NCBI GenBank assembly: GCA_030642995.1
Contig: DAOWMR010000017.1
Coordinates: forward strand, 1 to 17,296
DNA length: 17,296 nt
Reading direction: 5' to 3'
DNA from: Spirochaetales bacterium
Lineage (GTDB): Bacteria > Spirochaetota > Spirochaetia > DSM-27196 > SLST01
The notes beneath the pieces were generated by a model. It did not search any database. It was given only the letters and a program-made list of their open reading frames with translations, and was not told where the DNA came from. The translations under genes were made by a program, and so were the position numbers. Shown one piece after another: positions 7,526-15,418 of this stretch. Positions within the stretch are counted from its first letter, which is position 1; every line of letters starts with the position of its first letter.

Positions 7526-8598
7526 AAACGACCCTGCACGGAATGCTTCTCCGTTCATTCTTGCCGGTATTCCTCATCGCACTCGCGTTCTTCGTGACCA
7601 TCCTGCAGCTTGTGGACGTCTTTCAGAACATCACTCGCTACATAGATCTGGACATTCCGTTCGCGCAGGTGCTTCGCGTGCAACTCCTGTATCTCCCAAA
7701 GAGCCTGCATTTCTCACTTCCGATGTCTCTGCTCTTTGCAGTGGCATTCACTCTCGGTAGCCTCTACGCCAACAACGAACTCATTGCCGTCCTTGGATCC
7801 GGTGTCTCCCTGCGCACCTTCGTACTGCCGCTGGTGATTGCCGGCGCTCTGCTGAGCGTGGGGTCGTTCTTCTTCGAAGAGTATGCGGTCATTGACACAT
7901 TGCGTAGGAAGAATGAACTCGAGCGACAGCTTCTCAATGTCAGCCGGAGCTCAAGCAACAGTAACGTTACGAGACTTGGGGCAGCAGCTCGAGTGGTCTA
8001 TCACGCAGATTACTATAACGATGCCACAGAGAGTCTTTCGGGTGTCGTGATTGTTGAAAGAGATGCTGACGGAGAGATCATCTCCGTGATTTCTTCGAGA
8101 TCAGCCCGATGGACGGAGGAGGGCTGGGAGATTCAGTCGGGTCGCTTCTTCTTCTGGGAGAACGAAGAACTCGTCGAACGGTTCGCATCACGAGAGGTGG
8201 TGCCGACATTGGTCTTGAGTCCGGAAGCTTTCAAACGCAGGGGCAAAGACATAGACGAACTGCGACTCGCCGATGCACAGCTCTGGATTCAAACGCAGCG
8301 TGACGCCGGTCTTCCCTACCGTGAGGATCTGACGAAGTACCACGAGCGCTTCTCCTTCGCTCTGACGCCGTTCATTGTCGTGTTCATCTCAAGTGCGATT
8401 GGTGGGCGATTTCGGAAGAATATCCTCCTCATGAGCTTGCTTGTGTCGCTGTCGGTCTCGGTGGTCTACTACGTTATTCAAATGATTGCCGGCCTGATGG
8501 CCTATTCCGGATACTTGAGCCCTATTCTTGGCGCCTGGGCGGGATTTCTCGCTTTCTTCGTGCTCGGCGTCGCGCTCTTCAGGCTGTCACGAACATGA
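7522..8598 (+). CDS. lptG: LptF/LptG (YjgP/YjgQ) family permease, second of a pair
   Basis: This 358-residue protein is the expected partner of the preceding permease in an LptB2FG-type transporter. An LptB ATPase is not encoded in this window. It has three N-terminal membrane segments, with the family stretch SLPMSLLFAVAFTLGSLY followed by NNELIAVLGSGVS. A periplasmic beta-domain spans about 125-260, and three C-terminal segments follow (about 275-358, with RFSFALTPFIVVFISSAIGG). Length is standard and there is no coiled-coil insertion, unlike its partner. ATG 7522 overlaps the upstream stop by 4 bases (ATGA) and has AAGGTG (7511-7516) 5 bases upstream. The downstream end overlaps tgt in the same ATGA way, which implies coupled translation. 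Confidence 0.88.
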   Translation: MKTTLHGMLLRSFLPVFLIALAFFVTILQLVDVFQNITRYIDLDIPFAQVLRVQLLYLPKSLHFSLPMSLLFAVAFTLGSLYANNELIAVLGSGVSLRTFVLPLVIAGALLSVGSFFFEEYAVIDTLRRKNELERQLLNVSRSSSNSNVTRLGAAARVVYHADYYNDATESLSGVVIVERDADGEIISVISSRSARWTEEGWEIQSGRFFFWENEELVERFASREVVPTLVLSPEAFKRRGKDIDELRLADAQLWIQTQRDAGLPYREDLTKYHERFSFALTPFIVVFISSAIGGRFRKNILLMSLLVSLSVSVVYYVIQMIAGLMAYSGYLSPILGAWAGFLAFFVLGVALFRLSRT

Positions 8599-9755
8599 TT
8601 CTGGACATTCACGCAACAGACTCTGAAACGGCCGCCAGAACAGGGGTTCTCGCGCTTCCTCACGGGCCGGTAGAGATCCCGGCCTTCATGCCTGTTGGAA
8701 CGGCCGCGACAGTCAAGGCAATCCCACATGAACGGCTGGAGAAACTTGGTTACAGCTTGATTCTCGCCAATACCTATCACCTCGTTCTCAGACCGGGCCT
8801 GGATGTGATTGCGGCAGGAGGCGGTGTTCACGGATTCTCCAGCTGGAACGGCAACATCCTCACCGACTCCGGCGGCTATCAAGTCTTCTCCCTTGCCAAA
8901 CTTCGGAAAGTCACGGAAGAGGGGGTTGTTTTTCGTTCCCACATTGACGGTACGAGGCACCACTTCACCCCCGAATCGGTTGTCGACGCCCAGCGCACCC
9001 TTGGAAGCGACATCCAGATGGCTCTGGACGTATGCACCGGATTCGGCGTTGATCGGCAAGAAGCCGAACACGCGGCTTCCGTGACTGCTCGTTGGGCGGC
9101 ACGCGCGCGCGACCAATGGATGAAGCGTTCCGGCGAGGGCTACGAAGGACTCTTGTTCGGCATAACACAAGGCAATTTCTTTCCCGACCTTCGCGCGCAG
9201 AGCGTGGAACAAATCGCCGCTCTGGATCTGCCGGGCATTGCCATCGGCGGGCTCTCGGTCGGTGAGAGCAGCGACGTCTTTCGTGAAACGCTCGCGCAAA
9301 CGGCCCCGCTCCTTCCTCGGGATATCCCTCACTACCTCATGGGCATCGGAACACCTGACTACATCTTTGATGCCGTCACCGCGGGCATCGACATGTTTGA
9401 CTGCGTATTTCCCACCCGAATTGCCCGCAACGGTACCGTACTGACCTGGGATGGGCGCGTGGTCCTGCGGCATGAGAAACACAAAGTAAGCCAGGAACCG
9501 ATTGACCCGAGTTGCGACTGCTCCGTCTGCAGGAGGTACAGCAGATCCTATCTCCGTCACCTGTTCAAGTCCGGCGAGATGCTCGGGCCAATTCTCGCCA
9601 CTGAACACAATCTCCACTTTCTGGGCAAGCTCGTCCAGGGCATACGAACTGCAATTCGCACAGGACGTTATGTGGAATACCGTGATACAACCCTTTCACG
9701 CTACAACGAAGGAGAGCAACGGCGCCAAAATGCCGATAGTCACATCAGTGAGTAG
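8595..9755 (+). CDS. tgt: tRNA-guanine transglycosylase
   Basis: Tgt swaps guanine-34 of GUN-anticodon tRNAs for the queuine precursor preQ1, a step of queuosine synthesis. The 386-residue product matches bacterial Tgt throughout. LTDSGGYQVFSL carries the general-base Asp91. IAIGGLSVGES forms part of the substrate pocket. GIDMFDCVFPTRIARNG carries the nucleophile Asp269. The zinc site is Cys307, Cys309, Cys312 and His338, each exactly five residues beyond its E. coli counterpart. ATG 8595 overlaps the lptG stop by four bases. No queA or preQ1-synthesis gene is in the window. Its place between envelope genes matches what I recall of the spirochaete gene order. Confidence 0.97.
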   Translation: MILDIHATDSETAARTGVLALPHGPVEIPAFMPVGTAATVKAIPHERLEKLGYSLILANTYHLVLRPGLDVIAAGGGVHGFSSWNGNILTDSGGYQVFSLAKLRKVTEEGVVFRSHIDGTRHHFTPESVVDAQRTLGSDIQMALDVCTGFGVDRQEAEHAASVTARWAARARDQWMKRSGEGYEGLLFGITQGNFFPDLRAQSVEQIAALDLPGIAIGGLSVGESSDVFRETLAQTAPLLPRDIPHYLMGIGTPDYIFDAVTAGIDMFDCVFPTRIARNGTVLTWDGRVVLRHEKHKVSQEPIDPSCDCSVCRRYSRSYLRHLFKSGEMLGPILATEHNLHFLGKLVQGIRTAIRTGRYVEYRDTTLSRYNEGEQRRQNADSHISE

Positions 9756-11325
9756 CTCGAGCAAACAGCCCCCGAACATCTCGGCAGGCAGATCTTCCAC
9801 TTCCATTGTGATGGGCGCCACCTTACTGTCCCGGCTTCTCGGTTTTGCCCGACAGGCAGTGATTAACGCGGTCTTCGGGGCCTCCGGTAGCGCCGATGTT
9901 CTCAACGCCGTGTTCAATATTCCGAACAACCTGAGAAAACTCCTCGCGGAAGGAGCCCTCTCGTCGGCCTTTATTCCCGTGCTTTCGCAATCACTCACGA
10001 ACCCGGACGACCGCGCCGCCGGTGTACCGCAGCAAGTGGTTCGGAATCTCCTCTCCTTTCAGGCACTGATTCTCGTCCCGGTGCTCGTGCTCTCGATCGT
10101 CTTCGCACGGCCCATCACATTGTTCATCCTCGATTTTCCCGAGATAGAGCGGCAGGCTCTGGCAGCAGACCTCTTCCGGTGGTTCATCAACTATAGCCTG
10201 CTCATCAGTATCAGTGCCGTAATGATGGGATCACTGAACAGCAGCAACCGGTTTGCCGTTCCGGCCCTCACGCCGATCGTATTTTCCATCCTCGTCATTG
10301 GATCCGTACTCCTGCTTCACAGAACCCTCGGGATCTATTCCATGGCGGTAGGGATTCTGGCCGGGGGGGTTGGCCAGGTGCTCTTTCAAACGCCCCAGTT
10401 TCTGAAAAACGGATTTGATTTTCGGCCGTCATTCTCGTTCGGCAATCCGGCCTTTCGCCGTATTCTTCGGCAGTGGCTGCCGGTCGTCGCTTCAAGCAGC
10501 ATCTTCGCCATAAACCAGCAAATAGCGCTTTACTTCGCCAGTGGGTTGGAGGATGGGTCGAGTTCCGCTCTGGCCAATGCGATCGTGTTCTGGCAATTAC
10601 CGCTTGGAATCTTCGGTGTGTCGGTCACTACCGTCCTGTTTCCACGCATGAGCCGTGAGGCCGCCGAATCAGACCGGCGTGCTCTTCGCGGAACGACCGC
10701 ATACGGTGTTCGGGCCATCTCAGCGCTCCTGATTCCCTCGGCGGTCATCCTCGGAGCACTCTCATTTGAAATAATCGCCGTCGCTTTCCAGCGAGGCGAG
10801 TTCAGCGCGGCCAACACCGGCATGGCCGCACGGGTTCTCATGGGATACTGCCTCGGAATGGTCGGCGTGGGACTGTTCAATTTTCTCCAGCGATCGTTTT
10901 ATGCACGGGGAGACTATCGGACACCCACACTCACCGCCGTTGCGGTGCTGGGTATAGATGTTGTGCTGTCTCTCGTCCTGAAAGAAACACCTCTTCGCGT
11001 GGCCGGACTGGCAGTGGCGAATTCAGTTGCTTTTACTGCCGGTGCGCTCGTGCTCCTGTTTTTCTCTCACCGGTCGCTGAAGGGTCTCGACAGTGCCTCT
11101 ATCCTGGCCACCGTCGGGAAATCGGTGGTCGCCACACTGCCGGCTCTCGTTGGATTGCTCCTCTTTCGAGGACGCTGGGGCCTGCTGTGGCAGTCCGGCA
11201 GTACGCTTGCCAATCTCGGGACCCTTCTGGGATCGGGTCTTCTCTCGGCCGGAACTGTCGCGACACTCTATTGGGCGTTGCGGATTGAGGCTGTTACGTT
11301 ACTACTCAAACGGAGGGCGAAATGA
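9730..11325 (+). CDS. murJ: Lipid II flippase MurJ (MviN family)
   Basis: MurJ flips the peptidoglycan precursor lipid II across the inner membrane. The 531-residue product is strongly hydrophobic throughout, consistent with about 14 membrane segments. It carries the family N-terminal block: GATLLSRLLGFARQ, then GSADVLNAVFNIPNNLRKL and LAEGALSSAFIPVLS. That block includes the conserved arginines of the central cavity. The start is not certain. ATG 9730 overlaps tgt by 26 bases and has AAGGAG (9709-9714) 15 bases upstream, a long spacing. GTG 9748 would form an 8-base GTGAGTAG overlap, and ATG 9811 begins right at the first membrane segment. The frame continues upstream inside tgt, but that sequence is not family-like. 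The 3' end overlaps the next gene by 4 bases. Confidence 0.94.
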   Translation: MPIVTSVSSSSKQPPNISAGRSSTSIVMGATLLSRLLGFARQAVINAVFGASGSADVLNAVFNIPNNLRKLLAEGALSSAFIPVLSQSLTNPDDRAAGVPQQVVRNLLSFQALILVPVLVLSIVFARPITLFILDFPEIERQALAADLFRWFINYSLLISISAVMMGSLNSSNRFAVPALTPIVFSILVIGSVLLLHRTLGIYSMAVGILAGGVGQVLFQTPQFLKNGFDFRPSFSFGNPAFRRILRQWLPVVASSSIFAINQQIALYFASGLEDGSSSALANAIVFWQLPLGIFGVSVTTVLFPRMSREAAESDRRALRGTTAYGVRAISALLIPSAVILGALSFEIIAVAFQRGEFSAANTGMAARVLMGYCLGMVGVGLFNFLQRSFYARGDYRTPTLTAVAVLGIDVVLSLVLKETPLRVAGLAVANSVAFTAGALVLLFFSHRSLKGLDSASILATVGKSVVATLPALVGLLLFRGRWGLLWQSGSTLANLGTLLGSGLLSAGTVATLYWALRIEAVTLLLKRRAK

Positions 11326-12674
11326 ATCGAATCGCTCTACTTCTGACCATTGTATTGATTCCGGTGTGCCTGCCGGCGCAGGAAAACTCCGCCCTGCAAC
11401 AGTCCCGGGATGTCCTCCTCTTCGGAATTGACTCCGAAGTAATGGAGTTGCTCGGTCGCCTGGAAGATCAGGGCGAAGATCGCCTTGATGATGAGGTGCT
11501 CACGCGCCTTGAAGGATCACGAAACAGATCGCTACAGGGCCGAATCCTGGAGCATTTTGAGAAACGGAGCGTTGTCATTGCCGGACCGGCCGTCAGCACT
11601 ATCCTCACTGAAGAGGAAGAGTTGGATGCTGGATTCCTGCGGATCGCGGTTCGCTACTTATCGGTGATTGCAGATGTCCATTCGCCCGAGCTCCTGACCC
11701 GCTACGAGGAAATTGCTCGCGATGATGATGTGGTCGCCGCGAGTGTAGCGATCGGCGCCATTGGAACGGACACCAGCCCCGGAGCTGTCGACTTGTTGCT
11801 CGATCTCTTCGAGGAACTCCAGAGTACCGACCTGAAAGGGGCGGTGATCAGAGCCCTTGGCGACGCGGAGGCTGTCGACGCGGTAGCCTTGCTGACGAAC
11901 ATTGTGACCGACCGGTATGAGGAGACCAGTCTCCGGCAGTACGGAGCCGAAAGCCTCGGAAAGATCGGCGCGGCGGAGAGTCTGAGTCCGCTTATCTCGG
12001 TCCTCGATGACACCAACAGTCTCCTCAGAGCGTATGCCATTGCCGCGCTCGGAAACTATGACGATCCGGCCGCAACCCGAGCCTTGGACGACGGGCTTCG
12101 AGATTCCTTCTGGCGGGTCCGAGTTGCAGCTTTGCAGGGCATCGCTACCCGAGGAGCGGCCGAATCACTGCCGGCAATTGAGTACAAGGCACGCAGAGAC
12201 CCGGAAGCCCCGGTTCGTCAGGAAGCGATCAGGACGCTTGCGGCACTGGAATCCGGCGATGCCTATGACATACTCCGCGCGATCAGTACCGATTCTCGCG
12301 CTCCTCAGTCGGACCGGATGCTTTCAATTGATCTCCTTGTCGAAAACGATCTCCCGGCCAGTCTTGAAACGATCATCAGCGTCATCAACTCCGAGTGGAC
12401 GGTTGAAAACTCTCGACTGTTGGATGCAGCCGCGCGTGCACTTGTGCAAACGGAGAGCCCGTTGTTGGCCGAGACCTACGATCGACTACTGTCCCACCCC
12501 AACTTCATTATTCGCGTCTATGCCATCCGAGGTATCGGAAAAAGTGGGTTCACGCAGTTTGGCGACAAAATTCTCACGATCGCAGAGGAGAATTCGACAG
12601 GCATGCTGCACAGCAATGCCGTCTCAACACTTGAAGAGCTGGGAATACCTGTCCCGCAGGACGAGACCGACTGA
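11322..12674 (+). CDS. Exported HEAT-repeat protein, function unknown
   Basis: The 450-residue product starts with a clear signal peptide (MNRIALLLTIVLIPVCLPAQ), probably cut by signal peptidase I near LPA/Q. A cysteine is present at residue 16, but the flanking IPV does not fit a lipobox. From about residue 110 to 440 the sequence is a series of ~30-residue helical hairpins of HEAT/PBS-lyase type, for example RQYGAESLGKIGAAESLSPL, LRAYAIAALGNYDDPAATRA and VRVAALQGIATRGAAESL. Such solenoids are protein-binding scaffolds. No enzymatic motif is seen. ATG 11322 overlaps the murJ stop (ATGA) and has GGAGGG (11312-11317) upstream, so translation is probably coupled to murJ. I infer a periplasmic, envelope-related scaffold. 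The specific role is not known to me. Confidence 0.85.
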   Translation: MNRIALLLTIVLIPVCLPAQENSALQQSRDVLLFGIDSEVMELLGRLEDQGEDRLDDEVLTRLEGSRNRSLQGRILEHFEKRSVVIAGPAVSTILTEEEELDAGFLRIAVRYLSVIADVHSPELLTRYEEIARDDDVVAASVAIGAIGTDTSPGAVDLLLDLFEELQSTDLKGAVIRALGDAEAVDAVALLTNIVTDRYEETSLRQYGAESLGKIGAAESLSPLISVLDDTNSLLRAYAIAALGNYDDPAATRALDDGLRDSFWRVRVAALQGIATRGAAESLPAIEYKARRDPEAPVRQEAIRTLAALESGDAYDILRAISTDSRAPQSDRMLSIDLLVENDLPASLETIISVINSEWTVENSRLLDAAARALVQTESPLLAETYDRLLSHPNFIIRVYAIRGIGKSGFTQFGDKILTIAEENSTGMLHSNAVSTLEELGIPVPQDETD

Positions 12675-12692
12675 CGCAGGCTGGAAAGCTGC

Positions 12693-15395
12693 TCAGGAAA
12701 AATCAGCTACCGCTATTTTTTCCACTTCGTAGACGTATTCTCGTTCATTGATCACGAACGATAGCTCCTCTCCGTTCTTGCGATTCATCAATTCACTTCC
12801 AAAGGGTGAGAGGTAGGATATGATCCCGTTCTCCGGATCACTCTCCCACGGGCCGAGAACCACAAATTTCTCAATGGAACCGTCGTTGGCTTTCAGGCAA
12901 ACCTTCGTTCCAAAGGCGATCGAAGAATCATCCACCTCATCCGCCCGAATTATCTGAGCCCGCTCCATTTCATCCTTCATCTTTGCAGCCGAGGAATTGA
13001 GCAAGTCCTGCCGTTCCTTGGCAGCCTTGTATTCGGCATTCTCCCTCAAGTCACCGTGAGCTAGCGCCTCACTGATCTCTTTTGAGTTCTTGGGGACTTC
13101 AACCTCGTGAAGATGCTTCAGCGTTTTCTGCTTCTCATTGAATGAGCTCGAAGTAGCCATGAATCCGCCCCGACTGACCTTTTCCCTCCCACGTTCGCCG
13201 TAGAATGAGATGCCCGGGTGCTCATCGATGATCCGCTGCTTGAGTTCAATCTTGATTGATGGGTCCAGGTCCTTCACATCGCTCACAAGAGTGTACACGC
13301 GGTTGATGCCGTCCTCGTCGGCTTTAGCCAGGTAGTTCTCAACGTTACTGTCCTTGAAGAGGTAGTTGTGGATCTGCCTGTTCGTCTTGCGATTCTGGCT
13401 GACATCCTTCCGGTTACCTATGTCACGGAAGGTCAGATCCAGAAGATGGATCATGGCGATAAGAATCTTCTCATAGTTGATTTGGAGCCTGGAAAACCAG
13501 CGGTCGTCGATGACGTTCTTCGCCAGCCAGACGAACGCCTCACGATAATCGCGGTAGTTCTCGTAGATCTTCGTGAAGAGCTCACAGAGTTTGTCGGTTT
13601 CGGATGCCCGCTCGAGCTCACCAATGATGTCCTGCGAAAGAAAGTAGGGAAAGAGCCGTACAAACAGCTCCGGCCAGTCCTCAGAGTTCTGCTTAACTTC
13701 TTGCATGAACTGACGCTTGAGATCGTTTGAATCCAGAGCTGCAAACACCTCTTCCAGGTTCTCGATGCTGTCGTAGAGCTCCATGAAATCGAGGTTGACA
13801 CCTGGATCCAGGTACGGGTGCCGTTCAACAATTCTGCGGACGAGCAGGTTGCTGGCAACCACCAACTCGTTTGTGGAAGTTGCACTCTTGAGAAGAGCCG
13901 AGAAATACTCGAACATCTCGCGGAAGAACTCGCTGTCGGTGCCGGTCTCCTCCTCAGTCTCAATGAACTCCATGAACTCATCAACAACCTTGATCCGCTC
14001 AAAGAAGCCTTTTGCACTGCGGAACTTGTTGAACGTCTTCTCTCCGTACGTGATGGGTTGGTCTCGCACGACGAAATGATCGGCCTTATCGGTGAGAACC
14101 CCGAAAATCTTGTTCGTCTTGAGGATTGCCCGAGCCTTCGTGCTCCATGAACTCCACTCGCTCTGGGTCAAAATGGAAGGAACCAGCTCGGCCTTGATCC
14201 GCTTCATGTCGGCTGCATTGTCGCAACTTCTGATCGTAGTCTTGAGAGCCCACTCCAGATCTTCCTTAACCTTCGCTCGGAGCTTGTCTTTTTTCCACAC
14301 GCTTCTGAGAACCCAAAGATGGCCTTTCGGAAGGATCTCCAGAGCGCTCACCGCCATTTTCAGCGTCATTTCGTGACCGCGCTTGCGCGCAAAATCGATG
14401 GAAATGGAATCACCCTTGATGGACCGGATGATACCTACTCCCCACGATCGATGAAACACGAAGTTACCTTCATCAAAAGCGATGTGCTTCTCAAAGGCGG
14501 CTATTGCATCGTGCACATTCCGCCAACTCTGGTTGAGGTTTGAGATCCGTATGTATTCCTCAAGCTGACTGTGATCAATGTACTTGCTCTCGAAACACTC
14601 GATGATTTCCTTCCGAGCCCACGGATTCTTCTGATCGTACTCGAGGATCCGCTTCAGGATTTCTATTCCCGTATTCCAGTCGCTCTTCTGCTTGAAGTGC
14701 GGATACAGGTCTTCGAGCAGCTGAACGGACCTCTCCGGACTGACGAGCTTCGCAATCCTGCTCTCTGCGTGATAGAAAAACTCAGTTTCTTCGGGAACGT
14801 ACTGGATGAGCTTGTGCCAGACTTCCTTGATGCTGTTGAACAAGCGCTTATTGATGTACCGGTGAAGCGCCTTCTTGTAGTAATCGATGGCTTCATCGAC
14901 GTTCCCTTCCTCTTCGCGTTGTTCCGCGAGATGGCGCACGATGTCGGCCTCATCAAAGTCAATGCGGATGAGTCGTTCCCAGATCTCGTACATCTTCTCT
15001 TGCTGTTTCTCGTTGTTGTAACAGTCTGCTAGGGTACGAAGGGCAAACTTGTTCTCACCAAACTCCAGTATCCGCCGACAGAGGTACTCAACAATGTTCC
15101 ACTTGTGATTGTCGGTGAAGATATCGATGATTGTCACCAGGTTGGTGTCGTCCACGGTCTGTCGGCTCAGATTCAGAACCCCCGAGAGGTAGAGGGCGAT
15201 TATGCTGTTCTTTGTGTGCAGAAGATGTTCAACACAGAGCTCAGTCACGTCATCCTGCACTTCGCTCGTGAGGACTTCATCAAGAACATCATCCAACTCT
15301 TTGAAATTGCTGACCGTATAGTTGTTGAGGGTGGCGCGAGTCCACTTCTCCTCGTTCAGTAGTTCTCCAACTCTATCCAGCAGCTTTCCCGACAT
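12693..15395 (-). CDS. greA: Giant GreA: helical/TPR N-terminal region fused to transcript-cleavage factor GreA
   Basis: GreA enters the RNA polymerase secondary channel and stimulates cleavage of backtracked transcripts. Normal GreA is about 158 residues. Here it forms only the C-terminus (about 746-900) of a 900-residue protein. The cleavage motif GDLRENAEY is intact, with acidic residues Asp782 and Glu785 matching E. coli Asp41 and Glu44; a FKBP-like C-domain follows. The N-terminal ~740 residues are mostly helical, with TPR-like units near 101-180 (EEGNVDEAIDYYKKALHRY). A short beta-rich segment at 312-355 (FVFHRSWGVGIIRSIKGD) resembles RNA-polymerase-binding Tudor/SH3 folds. ATG 15395 has AGGAG (15402-15406) at good spacing. 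The gene follows the TPR gene by 23 bases. From memory, spirochaete relatives are annotated as a transcript cleavage factor/unknown domain fusion. Confidence 0.93.
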   Translation of the reverse strand: MSGKLLDRVGELLNEEKWTRATLNNYTVSNFKELDDVLDEVLTSEVQDDVTELCVEHLLHTKNSIIALYLSGVLNLSRQTVDDTNLVTIIDIFTDNHKWNIVEYLCRRILEFGENKFALRTLADCYNNEKQQEKMYEIWERLIRIDFDEADIVRHLAEQREEEGNVDEAIDYYKKALHRYINKRLFNSIKEVWHKLIQYVPEETEFFYHAESRIAKLVSPERSVQLLEDLYPHFKQKSDWNTGIEILKRILEYDQKNPWARKEIIECFESKYIDHSQLEEYIRISNLNQSWRNVHDAIAAFEKHIAFDEGNFVFHRSWGVGIIRSIKGDSISIDFARKRGHEMTLKMAVSALEILPKGHLWVLRSVWKKDKLRAKVKEDLEWALKTTIRSCDNAADMKRIKAELVPSILTQSEWSSWSTKARAILKTNKIFGVLTDKADHFVVRDQPITYGEKTFNKFRSAKGFFERIKVVDEFMEFIETEEETGTDSEFFREMFEYFSALLKSATSTNELVVASNLLVRRIVERHPYLDPGVNLDFMELYDSIENLEEVFAALDSNDLKRQFMQEVKQNSEDWPELFVRLFPYFLSQDIIGELERASETDKLCELFTKIYENYRDYREAFVWLAKNVIDDRWFSRLQINYEKILIAMIHLLDLTFRDIGNRKDVSQNRKTNRQIHNYLFKDSNVENYLAKADEDGINRVYTLVSDVKDLDPSIKIELKQRIIDEHPGISFYGERGREKVSRGGFMATSSSFNEKQKTLKHLHEVEVPKNSKEISEALAHGDLRENAEYKAAKERQDLLNSSAAKMKDEMERAQIIRADEVDDSSIAFGTKVCLKANDGSIEKFVVLGPWESDPENGIISYLSPFGSELMNRKNGEELSFVINEREYVYEVEKIAVADFS

Positions 15396-15418
15396 TCCGA
15401 TCTCCTACCTATCAAGAC

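Noticed and set aside
9502..9729. Upstream extension of the murJ frame inside tgt
   Set aside because: The sequence is a shadow of the tgt zinc-binding region and does not resemble a MurJ N-terminus.
11322..11380. Lipoprotein signal in the HEAT protein (Cys16)
   Set aside because: The residues before the cysteine (IPV) do not fit a lipobox, and a normal signal peptidase I site follows.
12007..12732. A 241-codon plus-strand frame running from the HEAT gene into the end of greA
   Set aside because: It is a +1-frame shadow of the HEAT gene, which has a signal peptide, a ribosome-binding site and clear repeats.
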